A stretch of 64,000 nucleotides of DNA from JBHELG01 sp046263195 (GTDB lineage: Bacteria > Actinomycetota > Nitriliruptoria > Nitriliruptorales > JAHWKO01): NCBI GenBank assembly GCA_046263195.1, contig JBHELG010000033.1, positions 45,184 through 109,183 on the forward strand. The letters are read 5' to 3'. Of the stretch, positions 1 to 8,326 are shown piece after piece. The position numbers were made by a program, and so were the translations under genes. The first letter of the stretch is position 1, and every line of letters starts with the position of its first letter. The notes beneath the pieces were generated by a model. The model made no database searches. It saw only the letters and a program-made list of their open reading frames with translations, and was not told the DNA's origin.

Positions 1-1049
1 CCCGGATCCTGCTCGGCCATACCGCGGACGACCAGGCGGAGACCGTCCTCCTGCGTGTGGCCCGCGGCACGGGCATCAGGGGTCTGGCGGCAATGGCAGC
101 CCTCAGTGGTGATCTCGTCCGCCCACTCCTGCGCATCCGCCGGGGCGACCTTCGCCGCTTCCTCGCTCTCGAAGGCCTCGACACGGTCGAGGATCCCACC
201 AACCTCGATCCGTCCTCACGACGGGTGCGGGTGCGTCAGACCGTCCTGCCGGCTTTCGAGGCGCTGACCCCCGACCCGGTGGGAGCACTGGCTCGGCTGG
301 CCGACCTCGCTCGCTTGGACGCCACTCATCTGGAGGCTGAGGCGGCCAAGGTCGAGCTTGCTGCCGTTCGCCACTACGGCCCTGCCCGGGCCCTGGCGAC
401 GGAGGCACTTTCCGGCATCGACGCGGCCCTGGCATCCCGCGTCGTGCGCCGATTCCTCGCGGCCGTCCGCGGCAGCCCCACTCCTGTCACCGCAGGGCAC
501 GTCCATGCCGTTCTGGCACTGCACTCGGGGCAGGCCGTGGACCTGCCGGGCGTGTCGGTCACGCGGGGAGGGAAGTGGCTGGCTGCCGCGCCGCATCAGC
601 TGCCCGAAACCCGGCCGGTGACCCTCTCAGTGCCCGGCGTGACCGATTGGAAGCGGGCAGCCGTTTCCATCGTGGCGACCCTCGCCCCGCAAGACTTCGC
701 CGACCAGGTTCGGCTACCCGGACGACTGCGCGAGGTCGTGTCGGAGGAGGCTCTGCCCCCCGGTGGGAATCCGGCCTTGGGGACGGTGACCCTCGGCGGA
801 CTGCAACTCTCAGGCCTCGTCGTGCGCTGCCGGCTGCCGGGAGATCGCGTGGCCACGCGGGCCGGAACGAGGAAGTTGCAGGATTTGTTCGTCGACGCAG
901 GCATCCCCCGAGCGGTCCGCGACCTCGTACCGGTAGTCGCCGTCGGCGAACGCCTCCTATGGGTGCCCGGGGTCACCGTCGACGCTCGCGCCCAAGCGGC
1001 TGGCCATAGGTCTCCCACGCTTCGCTTAGCGGTCGAGAGCCGGGACTAG
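1..1049 (+). CDS. tilS: tRNA(Ile)-lysidine synthetase, 5' truncated by window edge
   Basis: TilS uses ATP and lysine to convert C34 of the CAU-anticodon tRNA-Ile to lysidine in the cytoplasm, so that it reads AUA. The reading frame is open from base 3. It begins within the N-terminal PP-loop ATPase domain with the family motif GHTADDQAETVLLR (bases 15-56), followed by RVARGTGIRGL. The SGGxDS P-loop lies upstream of the window. The C-terminal part (about bases 770-1040) holds the TilS substrate-binding region, with the GDR...KLQDLFVDAGIPRAVR pattern. hpt follows 117 bases downstream; tilS-hpt-ftsH is a very common bacterial order. An internal GTG at 57 is not the real start. The family and frame are clear; the full length cannot be judged. 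Confidence 0.93.
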   Translation, partial: RILLGHTADDQAETVLLRVARGTGIRGLAAMAALSGDLVRPLLRIRRGDLRRFLALEGLDTVEDPTNLDPSSRRVRVRQTVLPAFEALTPDPVGALARLADLARLDATHLEAEAAKVELAAVRHYGPARALATEALSGIDAALASRVVRRFLAAVRGSPTPVTAGHVHAVLALHSGQAVDLPGVSVTRGGKWLAAAPHQLPETRPVTLSVPGVTDWKRAAVSIVATLAPQDFADQVRLPGRLREVVSEEALPPGGNPALGTVTLGGLQLSGLVVRCRLPGDRVATRAGTRKLQDLFVDAGIPRAVRDLVPVVAVGERLLWVPGVTVDARAQAAGHRSPTLRLAVESRD

Positions 1050-1166
1050 CACCTGCCGTCAGGCTGCGAAGTCGGTGATGGGCCGATAGCGTGCCCTCGC
1101 ACGGCGTGCCGACGTAGCCTCGAGGTTTGAGCCCGCAGGCGACGCGGTCTTTTCCGGGAGGACGCC

Positions 1167-1763
1167 ATGGGGCCCCAACCGCTGGCCAACGTGCTGAGGC
1201 GGACGGGCCTGGATCTGGCTCCGCAAATGGCGGAGGCGATCGACGAGGTCCTGATCACGGACGAGCAGATCAGCGCGAAACTCACCGAACTGGCCACGAG
1301 GCTCGACGCTGACTACGGGGGACGGGAACTGCTGCTCGTCGGCGTGCTGAAGGGAGCCTTCGTGCTCATCGCCGACCTCGCCCGTCACCTAACTGTGCCG
1401 GTGAGTATCGACTTCATGGCCGTATCGTCATACGGATCGTCCACACGCACCTCAGGGGTCGTGCGCATCCTGAAGGATCTGGATATCGATATAGAGGGCC
1501 GAAACGTCCTGCTCGTAGAGGACATCGTCGACTCGGGCCTGACTCTCAACTACCTGCTCCGCAACCTCCGCTCACGACGCCCCGCAAGCCTCGAGGTGCT
1601 CGCACTGCTCACGAAGCCAAGCCAGCAGCGCGTCGATCTTCCCATCCGCTACCAGGGCTTTGCGGTTCCGAACGTCTTCGTTGTCGGCTACGGCCTCGAC
1701 TTTGCCGAGCTCTACCGCAACTTGCCGTTCATCGCGACCTTGAAGCCCGAGGTCTATGCCTGA
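1167..1763 (+). CDS. hpt: hypoxanthine phosphoribosyltransferase
   Basis: Purine salvage enzyme that joins hypoxanthine or guanine to PRPP to give IMP or GMP. The 198-residue product has the LKGAF loop (about residues 61-65) and the PRPP-binding signature VLLVEDIVDSGLTL (about 114-127). It also has the C-terminal VGYGLDFAELYRNLP block that contacts the base. The ATG at 1167 is preceded by GGGAGG at a good distance (1157-1162). A later Met at residue 21 would give the more usual family length, so the first 20 residues are a modest extension. It sits between tilS and ftsH, the standard arrangement. Confidence 0.95.
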   Translation: MGPQPLANVLRRTGLDLAPQMAEAIDEVLITDEQISAKLTELATRLDADYGGRELLLVGVLKGAFVLIADLARHLTVPVSIDFMAVSSYGSSTRTSGVVRILKDLDIDIEGRNVLLVEDIVDSGLTLNYLLRNLRSRRPASLEVLALLTKPSQQRVDLPIRYQGFAVPNVFVVGYGLDFAELYRNLPFIATLKPEVYA

Positions 1764-1983
1764 GCCCCTCGCCACGTGGGAAAGGACTTGGAAGGGTATG
1801 AGCGGACCCGGGTCGGACCAGGAAGCGGGTGGTAGCATCTGAGAGCTCACGCGAGCGTCGCGCGGGACGTCGAGGTACCGCACCATCTTCCCCGGGATGC
1901 GGCGAAGCCGCCGGGCGGGCTGGGCGAGATGAGGTCACGTTCCAGACACCAGATGGGCGGTGACCGGAGGCTGTGAGGAGTAC

Positions 1984-4008
1984 GTGAACTTCCAACGCGT
2001 TTTTCGAGGGCCCTTCGTCTGGATCCTCGTGCTGCTCTTCGCGCTCTACGCCACTGTCAGCCTGGTGAACCGGGCCGCCGCCCCCCGCGTCCTCTCCTTC
2101 TCCGAGTGGGAGCAAGCAGCCGACGAAGGACGCGTGGTCAGCGTCGAGATCATGTCGCAGTCCTACGTGCTGCGAGGTGAACTCCGTGATCCAGAGGCTC
2201 CCGACGCTGCCCCGATCCCGTATCGCACCACCTATGACGAGGCCATCCAGGCCGAACGCATCGCGGAGATCATCGAGCGCAACAACATCGAGCAGGTCGA
2301 AGTCGACTCGGAGCAGAGCTCGGCGCTGGTGAGACTCATCTTCGAGGTACTGCCGTTCGTGCTCATCTTCCTGCTGTTCATCCTGTTCATGCAGCAGATG
2401 CAGGGCGGCGGCAACCGGGTGATGTCGTTCGGCAAGGCTCGAGCGAAGATGGTCTCGAAGGACCAGCCGAAGGTGACCTTCGCCGACGTGGCAGGGGCCG
2501 ACGAGGCTGTCGAGGAATTGCGTGAGATCAAGGAGTTTCTCGAGAGCCCCCAGAAGTTCCAGGCGATGGGGGCGAAGATCCCCAAGGGTGTCCTGCTCTA
2601 CGGGCCCCCAGGGACCGGCAAGACGCTGCTCGCGCGTGCGGTCGCCGGCGAGGCTGGCGTCCCCTTCTTCTCCATCTCCGGCTCCGACTTCGTCGAGATG
2701 TTCGTCGGAGTCGGCGCTTCCCGGGTCCGTGACCTGTTCGAGCAGGCGAAGTCGAACGCGCCGGCCATCATCTTCGTCGACGAGATCGACGCCGTCGGTC
2801 GCCACCGCGGCGCCGGCCTCGGAGGGGGCCACGACGAACGCGAGCAGACACTGAACCAGTTGCTCGTCGAGATGGACGGCTTCGACATGCGTGCCGGGGT
2901 CATCCTCATCGCCGCGACCAACCGACCCGACATTCTCGACCCGGCCCTGTTGCGCCCGGGACGTTTCGACCGGCAGATCGTCGTCGACCGTCCCGACCTG
3001 GTCGGACGCAAAGCAATCCTGAAGGTCCACACTCGCGGCAAGCCCCTCGCCGAGGACGTCGACATCGACGTGCTCGCCCGCCAGACGCCGGGCTTCACCG
3101 GTGCTGATCTCGCCAACCTCGTGAACGAGGCCGCCCTGCTCTCCGCGCGCTTCGGCAAGAAGGAGATCACGATGGGCGAGATGGAGGAGGCCATCGAGCG
3201 GGTCGTGGCCGGGCCGGAGCGGCGGACCCGGCTCATGTCGGAGAAGGAGAAGCGCACCGTCGCCTACCACGAGGCCGGCCACGCCATCGTGGGCCACGCT
3301 CTGCCGAACGCCGACCCCGTCCACAAGATCTCGATCATCCCTCGCGGTCGGGCGCTCGGATTCACCATGCAGCTGCCGACCGAGGACAAGTACCTCGTCG
3401 CTCGCGGTGAGCTCATTGACCGGCTCGCGGTCATGCTCGGCGGTCGAGTAGCCGAGGAGCTGAAGGTCGGTGACGTCACGACCGGCGCGGGCGACGACAT
3501 CCAGCGTGCCACCGCCACGGCCCGTGAGATGGTTACGCAGTATGGAATGAGCGAACGGCTCGGACCCGTCGTGCTCGGCCAGAAGGACCACCAGCCCTTC
3601 CTCGGCCGAGATCTCGGCACCCACCAGGACTACTCGCACGAGGTCGCCTACGAGATCGACGAGGAGGTGCGGCGTCTCATCGACGAGGCGCACGACGAGG
3701 CTCTCGAGATCCTGGTCGAGAACGGTGCCGTGCTCCAGGCGGTCGCGACCCGTCTGCTCGAGGTCGAGACGGTCGACCGCAACGAGATCGAGGAGCTGTT
3801 CGCCCCCATCAAGGTGCGTCCGAGTCGGGCAGTAACCGCGCCCGCGGGCAAGAGCTCGGCCAACGTGCTGAAGGCCTTACGCCGACTCGACACGAACGGG
3901 TACGGCAACGGCCAGGATGGCAGATCTCGCAGAACCTCACCGACAAGCACGCGCTCACGTCGCTCCCCAGCGTCGCGGTCGCGTGCCCCACGCGCGGCGG
4001 AGGAATAG
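1984..4008 (+). CDS. ftsH: ATP-dependent zinc metalloprotease FtsH
   Basis: Membrane-anchored AAA+ protease that degrades misfolded membrane proteins and short-lived regulators. From the GTG at 1984 (GAGGAG at 1974-1979) it is 674 residues. The order is: first membrane segment about 11-29, periplasmic FtsH_ext domain, second membrane segment about 119-136, AAA domain with Walker A GPPGTGKT at 207-214 and Walker B IIFVDEIDA, the GRFDRQI sensor region, then the M41 peptidase with zinc motif HEAGH at about 429-433. The tail after about residue 625 is Arg/Ser-rich and low complexity. An upstream in-frame GTG at 1960 would add eight residues but has a poorer ribosome site. All catalytic motifs are intact. 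Confidence 0.97.
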   Translation: MNFQRVFRGPFVWILVLLFALYATVSLVNRAAAPRVLSFSEWEQAADEGRVVSVEIMSQSYVLRGELRDPEAPDAAPIPYRTTYDEAIQAERIAEIIERNNIEQVEVDSEQSSALVRLIFEVLPFVLIFLLFILFMQQMQGGGNRVMSFGKARAKMVSKDQPKVTFADVAGADEAVEELREIKEFLESPQKFQAMGAKIPKGVLLYGPPGTGKTLLARAVAGEAGVPFFSISGSDFVEMFVGVGASRVRDLFEQAKSNAPAIIFVDEIDAVGRHRGAGLGGGHDEREQTLNQLLVEMDGFDMRAGVILIAATNRPDILDPALLRPGRFDRQIVVDRPDLVGRKAILKVHTRGKPLAEDVDIDVLARQTPGFTGADLANLVNEAALLSARFGKKEITMGEMEEAIERVVAGPERRTRLMSEKEKRTVAYHEAGHAIVGHALPNADPVHKISIIPRGRALGFTMQLPTEDKYLVARGELIDRLAVMLGGRVAEELKVGDVTTGAGDDIQRATATAREMVTQYGMSERLGPVVLGQKDHQPFLGRDLGTHQDYSHEVAYEIDEEVRRLIDEAHDEALEILVENGAVLQAVATRLLEVETVDRNEIEELFAPIKVRPSRAVTAPAGKSSANVLKALRRLDTNGYGNGQDGRSRRTSPTSTRSRRSPASRSRAPRAAEE

Positions 4009-4181
4009 CAGCGCGCGACGGTGTCCGCTTGCTCTGCCGTCCCTCGTCGGCTTCGCCCGCCAGGCCCGCCCTGCGTGCCCGGTGCCCTGGTGACGCGCCC
4101 CGCCAGGCCCAGACCCGCCACGACCCCGCACGAGCTCCCGCAGGCACGCGATGCCAGCGAGGAAGGCGGGAACGCGTGAGC

Positions 4182-4199
4182 GGTGCTCCATGGAGCGCC
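4182..4199. promoter_or_regulatory. palindrome upstream of folE
   Basis: A perfect 12-base palindrome, GCTCCATGGAGC (4185-4196), extends to 18 bases with one mismatched pair. It lies in the 229-base ftsH-folE gap, about 40 bases before the folE start. It could be a regulator site or a leader hairpin. No regulator is identified, and a chance palindrome is possible. Confidence 0.2.
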
Positions 4200-4237
4200 G
4201 TGAGAGGAGCTGTGCCACGACAGCAACGGAGATGGCC

Positions 4238-4894
4238 ATGAGCGAGTACGAGCCGATCCTGCCAGGTGAGCGCTCCCGGTCGCGCGTCCGTCACATCACC
4301 GGAGTGAGCCCAACGACTCTGTTCGACCACGACAAGATCAAGCGTGGCGTGCGTCTCATCCTCGAAGGCATCGGTGAGGACCCCGACCGCGAAGGTCTGC
4401 GTGACACCCCCGAGCGAGTCGCCCGCGAATACGACGAGATATTCGCCGGCCTGCTCGTCGACCCTCGGGACGTGCTGGCAGTCGTCTTCGAGGAGGACCA
4501 CGATGAGATGGTCATGATCCGGGACATCCCGATTCACTCCATCTGCGAGCACCACCTGCTGCCGTTCGTGGGGCGGGCCCACGTCGCTTACGTCCCGAAC
4601 ACACGGGGACAGATCACCGGCCTGTCGAAGCTTGCCCGCCTGGTCGACGTCGTCGCGAAGCGCCCCACCCTCCAGGAGCGCATGACGACCAACATCGCTG
4701 ACACGCTCGTCGAAATGCTCGAGCCGCGCGGGGTCCTCGTGGTCGTCGAGGCGCGCCACTACTGCATGGAGATGCGGGGGGTGCGGAAGCCCGGTTCCCA
4801 GACCGTGACGAGTGCGGTACGTGGCCTCTTCCGGGACGATCCTCGCACCCGCGCCGAGGCCATGGCCTTCATCGGCTCGCCCCGGGTCTCCTGA
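4238..4894 (+). CDS. folE: GTP cyclohydrolase I
   Basis: First enzyme of tetrahydrofolate synthesis, converting GTP to 7,8-dihydroneopterin triphosphate. The 218-residue protein carries the zinc and active-site block SICEHHLLPFVGRAHVAY and the second zinc cysteine in ARHYCMEMRGV. The GSQTVTSAVRG segment typical of FolE-I is present near the C terminus. The ATG at 4238 (MSEYEPIL) is preferred over one at 4232 because GGAG at 4228-4231 is then correctly spaced. A longer frame from 4151 has unconvincing N-terminal sequence. It opens the cluster folE-folP-folB-folK; folP begins 19 bases downstream. Confidence 0.95.
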   Translation: MSEYEPILPGERSRSRVRHITGVSPTTLFDHDKIKRGVRLILEGIGEDPDREGLRDTPERVAREYDEIFAGLLVDPRDVLAVVFEEDHDEMVMIRDIPIHSICEHHLLPFVGRAHVAYVPNTRGQITGLSKLARLVDVVAKRPTLQERMTTNIADTLVEMLEPRGVLVVVEARHYCMEMRGVRKPGSQTVTSAVRGLFRDDPRTRAEAMAFIGSPRVS

Positions 4895-4913
4895 CCCGCA
4901 CGAGTTCCGAGCC

Positions 4914-6065
4914 GTGGCCAGCGAAAAGATCCTCGAGGCGCCACTCGTCCGCGTCCTCGACGCCACCCTCGCCCCAGCCGGTGGACCCGTCAGGGTCAGC
5001 ATCAGCCGCTTGCATGCGCCTGAACGTCTCGCCCCGGCCATGTCCGCGGCAGGCGGGCCGGTCGAGGTCAGCGACGGGCGCATCACCGCGATGGGCCTCC
5101 CATCCCGCCTCGTCGACTGCAGCGCGGTTGAGCTCGGGTGGGCGGGCGCTCAGGCCCTCGCCGCCGCTCTCGAGAAGGCCGTCTCGGCCTGGCTCGGCGC
5201 GCCGCCCGAGCTCGTCACCCGCGCTCGAATGCTTGACTGTTCCCGGCGGCCGGTCGTCATGGGGATCCTCAACGTCACTCCCGACTCTTTCTCCGACGGA
5301 GGTCGCTACTACGACCCGTCGCGTCATCCCCGGGCCGCGATCGAGCGGGGGCGGGAACTCGCAGCAGCCGGTGCCGACCTCGTCGACGTAGGTGGGGAAT
5401 CGACCCGGCCCGGCGCGGACCCGGTGGGTGAGAAGGAGGAGCTGCGACGGGTGCTGCCGGTCGTCGAGGCACTCGCCGTCGATGGGCTCGTCATCTCGAT
5501 CGACACGAGCAAGGCCCTCGTGGCGCGGGCTGCGGTCGAGGCGGGAGCGGCGATCGTCAACGACGTGACCGCCGGCAGGCACGACGCTTCGTTGCTGCCG
5601 ACAGTCGCCGAACTGGGGGCGGCGTACGTGCTGATGCACATGCAGGGCACCCCTCGGACGATGCAGCGCAACCCCCTCTACAGCGACGTCGTGGCCGAGG
5701 TGTTCGATTTTCTGGGTGCGGGTCTCGAGCGGTGCGCCGGGGCCGGCATAGACCCGGTGAGGGTCGTGGTGGATCCCGGCATCGGGTTCGGCAAGACGGT
5801 CGAGCACAACCTGCGGCTGCTACGCCATGTCAGGGAGCTCACCTCCCTCGGCCGTCCGGTGCTCGTCGGCACCTCCCGCAAAAGCTTCCTCAGTCGGCTC
5901 GGCGGAGGACTAGGGGAGCACGAGCGCCTGGAAGGATCGCTCGCCACGGCGGCACTCGCCGTCGCGAATGGCGTGGCGATCGTGCGGGTCCACGACGTGC
6001 CCGAGACCGTGCAGGCGGTGCGGGTCGCCCATGCCATCGCGACCGGCACATGGTCGGACGCGTAG
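4914..6065 (+). CDS. folP: dihydropteroate synthase with N-terminal extension
   Basis: Condenses 6-hydroxymethyl-dihydropterin pyrophosphate with p-aminobenzoate; target of sulfonamides. The TIM-barrel signature VVMGILNVTPDSFSDGG starts near residue 114 of 383. It is followed by DLVDVGGESTRPGADPV, ISIDTSKALVARAA, IVNDVTAG and DPGIGFGKTVEHNL, so all pterin and pABA motifs are intact. The roughly 110 residues before the barrel are unusual, since the common enzyme is about 280 residues; some DHPS families have such an N-terminal domain. The GTG at 4914 lies just after folE; the frame also extends upstream into folE, so the start is not certain. The next gene of the pathway, folB, follows after 205 bases. 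Confidence 0.93.
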   Translation: MASEKILEAPLVRVLDATLAPAGGPVRVSISRLHAPERLAPAMSAAGGPVEVSDGRITAMGLPSRLVDCSAVELGWAGAQALAAALEKAVSAWLGAPPELVTRARMLDCSRRPVVMGILNVTPDSFSDGGRYYDPSRHPRAAIERGRELAAAGADLVDVGGESTRPGADPVGEKEELRRVLPVVEALAVDGLVISIDTSKALVARAAVEAGAAIVNDVTAGRHDASLLPTVAELGAAYVLMHMQGTPRTMQRNPLYSDVVAEVFDFLGAGLERCAGAGIDPVRVVVDPGIGFGKTVEHNLRLLRHVRELTSLGRPVLVGTSRKSFLSRLGGGLGEHERLEGSLATAALAVANGVAIVRVHDVPETVQAVRVAHAIATGTWSDA

Positions 6066-6270
6066 GTCCAGGGGTAGCCGGATCAGGTCAGCAGCTGAAA
6101 GAGGACCGGCTGGCCGCGGTACCGAGGATGATGGTGGGCACGGAGACGTCCCGGCACCTCACGCAGCCGAGCGAGGCGCGCTTCGAGCTGGACGCCGGCG
6201 TGCCATTCCTCCTGACCGCCCCCTTGCACGTCGAGGCGCTCCCGCATTCCCTGTCCGTCCAAGGCGTACG

Positions 6271-6663
6271 ATGCGGTCCACCCGAACAGCGGACAGCACC
6301 TTGGGCCGCATCACACTGCACGGCATAGAAGTCTGGGCCAACCATGGCATTCAGCCCGAGGAGCGCCTACGCGGCCAGCCATTCCTCATCCACGTGACCA
6401 TTGAGATGGACCTGTCCCAAGCGGCCGCCAGTGATGATCTGACCGCGACCATCGACTACGGGGTGCTCGCCGGGGAGATAGCCACCGCCGCCACTTCCGG
6501 CCCCTATCACCTGCTCGAGACCGTCGCCAGTCGCGTGCTCGACGTGGTACTCGCACACCCTCGCGTGACCGCGGCGGAGGTGACGATCGACAAGCCACAT
6601 GCACCGCTCGATGTGCCCATCGCCGGCGTGAGCGTCACCATGCAACGCGAACGCGAGGGTTAG
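6271..6663 (+). CDS. folB: dihydroneopterin aldolase
   Basis: Cleaves 7,8-dihydroneopterin to 6-hydroxymethyl-dihydropterin and glycolaldehyde, feeding FolK. The 130-residue product starts MRSTRTADS. It has GIEVWANHGIQPEER with the pterin-contacting region, LTATIDYGVLA, LLETVASRV, and the catalytic lysine in VTIDKPHAPL. The reading frame is open upstream into folP, but the sequence before the ATG at 6271 is Arg/Gly/Pro-rich and not family-like. folK begins four bases after the stop, so the two are co-translated. Confidence 0.93.
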   Translation: MRSTRTADSTLGRITLHGIEVWANHGIQPEERLRGQPFLIHVTIEMDLSQAAASDDLTATIDYGVLAGEIATAATSGPYHLLETVASRVLDVVLAHPRVTAAEVTIDKPHAPLDVPIAGVSVTMQREREG

Positions 6664-6666
6664 TCC

Positions 6667-7332
6667 ATGCCATCGTGGCCCGTCAGGATGCCGGGGTGGC
6701 GCCGCCGCCACCCGGTGACCACCTTCCTCGGACTCGGAAGCAACCTCGGTGACCGCCTCTCGAACCTCCAAACGGCCATCCGCGAACTCGACGAGCACGA
6801 GAACGTCGCCGTCGAAGCGGTCTCGGCCGTCTACGAGACCACGCCCGTCACGGGTGACCGACCCGAGTCCGACGAGGCGCGCCAGGAGCCCTACCTCAAT
6901 CTCGTCGCGAGCGTGACGACAACCTTGGCTCCACAGGAGTTGCTCCAACTCGCTCACAGAGTCGAAGCGCGACATGGCCGCAATCGGGAGCGTGAAGCGC
7001 GCTGGGGGCCGCGCACTATCGACATCGACATTCTCCTCTACGACGATCTCACACTCGACCATCCTGACCTCACCATCCCCCATCCTCGGCTCACCGAGCG
7101 CGCCTTCGTGCTCGTCCCACTCGCGGAGGTGATGCCACCGGGCGCGAGACTGCCGGATGACACGACGGTAACGGGTCACCTCGCCCGACTCGCCCCGATC
7201 ACCGGCGTCGATTTCCACGTCCGTCTCGTCGAGGGGCCGGGTACGAGCGCTGAACCGCTGAGGAGACGACCAGGGGGCCCCGTAGGCGGCGCGCCTCGGC
7301 TTGGATCGATGCATGCGGGGGGAGAGCAATGA
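6667..7332 (+). CDS. folK: 2-amino-4-hydroxy-6-hydroxymethyldihydropteridine pyrophosphokinase
   Basis: Transfers pyrophosphate from ATP to 6-hydroxymethyl-dihydropterin, producing the FolP substrate. Family motifs in the 221-residue product are FLGLGSNLGDRLSNL near the start, VYETTPV, EPYLNLVASVTT, the catalytic EARHGRNREREARWGPRTIDIDILLYDD block, and IPHPRLTERAFVLVPLAEV. A GTG at 6715 would remove the first 16 residues and start closer to the usual N terminus. The last four bases (ATGA) overlap the next gene. The C-terminal 40 residues after the HPPK domain look like a non-conserved tail. Confidence 0.94.
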   Translation: MPSWPVRMPGWRRRHPVTTFLGLGSNLGDRLSNLQTAIRELDEHENVAVEAVSAVYETTPVTGDRPESDEARQEPYLNLVASVTTTLAPQELLQLAHRVEARHGRNREREARWGPRTIDIDILLYDDLTLDHPDLTIPHPRLTERAFVLVPLAEVMPPGARLPDDTTVTGHLARLAPITGVDFHVRLVEGPGTSAEPLRRRPGGPVGGAPRLGSMHAGGEQ

Positions 7333-8324
7333 TCGCCCAGCGCAGGGGGGACCAGCCGGGCAGCTGCGGGCGCCAGGGGAGAGACGCTCGAGCCCCCGGG
7401 GGACTGCCACCGGGCCGGGTCGCAATCATCGGCCCTGGCCGGCTCGGCACGGTTCTCGCGGCTGGGCTCGCCGAGGCCGGGCATACGATCGGCTCGGCCG
7501 GCGGAGGTGGCGAGGCCGCCCGGGCCCGCTTCCGCTCGCGATTTCCCGCCGCTGTGACCGTCGCAGACCCGGCCGCCGCGGTAGTCGGGGCCGACCTCGT
7601 CGTTGTCTCAACCCCTGACGACGCGGTTGAGTCCGTCGTCACCGCCTTGGTCCGAGGCGGCGCGATACACGCGGGACAGCGGGTCGTACATGTGGCGGGG
7701 TCGTTGGGCCTCGGGCCGCTGCGCCGCGCCGAGCTTTCAGGGGCCCGTGTCGCCGCCTGCCATCCCGCCCAGACCGTCCCGAACGTCGACGCTGCCCCCG
7801 ACGTACTTCTGGGGGCCTCGTGGGCCGTCACCGCCTCGCACGACAACCGCGGCTGGGCGCACGCCTTCGTCACTCACCTCGGTGGCATTCCTCACGACGT
7901 CGCAGACGGCCGGCGGGCGCTCTACCACGCTGCCCTGGTGGTGGGGTCGAATGCGGTCGGCGCCGCCGTGTCGGTCGCTCGTCAGCTTCTACTCGCGGCC
8001 GGTAGCGACGAACCTGCCATTTTCCTCGCCGGGCTCACGCGCGAGAGCGTCGACAACGTGCTGGCCCGCGGGGCGGCGGCGATCACGGGACCGGTCGCGC
8101 GAGCCGACGTTGAGACGCTGCGACGCCATCTGGAGGCGCTCGAGGCGGAGATGCCCCTGCTCGCCCCCGCTTACCGGGCGCTGAGCTTGGTCATCCTCGG
8201 CCAGGTCCGGGCCCGGCTCGATCTCGAGGAGGCCCAAGCCGTCGAGGCTGCCCTCGCCTCCGATAGCGCCTCGTCCTGCTCACGGCCCACCAACTCAGGC
8301 CACAGCCAAACGGGAGAAGGGTAG
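7329..8324 (+). CDS. DUF2520-family Rossmann-fold protein
   Basis: Encodes 331 residues with a Rossmann nucleotide-binding start, VAIIGPGRLGTVLAAGLAEAG (about 34-54). A VVGADLVVVSTPDDAVESVV segment and a 6-phosphogluconate-dehydrogenase-like helical C-terminal half (ALYHAALVVGSNAVGAAV) follow. This two-domain layout is that of the DUF2520 family, which often sits next to folK/panC in actinobacteria. By context it may be a reductase in folate or pantothenate synthesis (a ketopantoate-reductase-like role has been suggested for the fold), but that is inference. The ATG overlaps the folK stop by four bases, implying coupling. The first 30 residues are low complexity. Confidence 0.85.
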   Translation: MIAQRRGDQPGSCGRQGRDARAPGGLPPGRVAIIGPGRLGTVLAAGLAEAGHTIGSAGGGGEAARARFRSRFPAAVTVADPAAAVVGADLVVVSTPDDAVESVVTALVRGGAIHAGQRVVHVAGSLGLGPLRRAELSGARVAACHPAQTVPNVDAAPDVLLGASWAVTASHDNRGWAHAFVTHLGGIPHDVADGRRALYHAALVVGSNAVGAAVSVARQLLLAAGSDEPAIFLAGLTRESVDNVLARGAAAITGPVARADVETLRRHLEALEAEMPLLAPAYRALSLVILGQVRARLDLEEAQAVEAALASDSASSCSRPTNSGHSQTGEG

Positions 8325-8326
8325 TC

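Noticed and set aside
1729..3693. 654-residue minus-strand frame across ftsH
   Set aside because: Antisense shadow of ftsH; ftsH has every catalytic motif.
5732..6328. 198-residue frame between folP and folB
   Set aside because: Mostly antisense/shifted folP; the short downstream part has no family support and folB has its own clear start.
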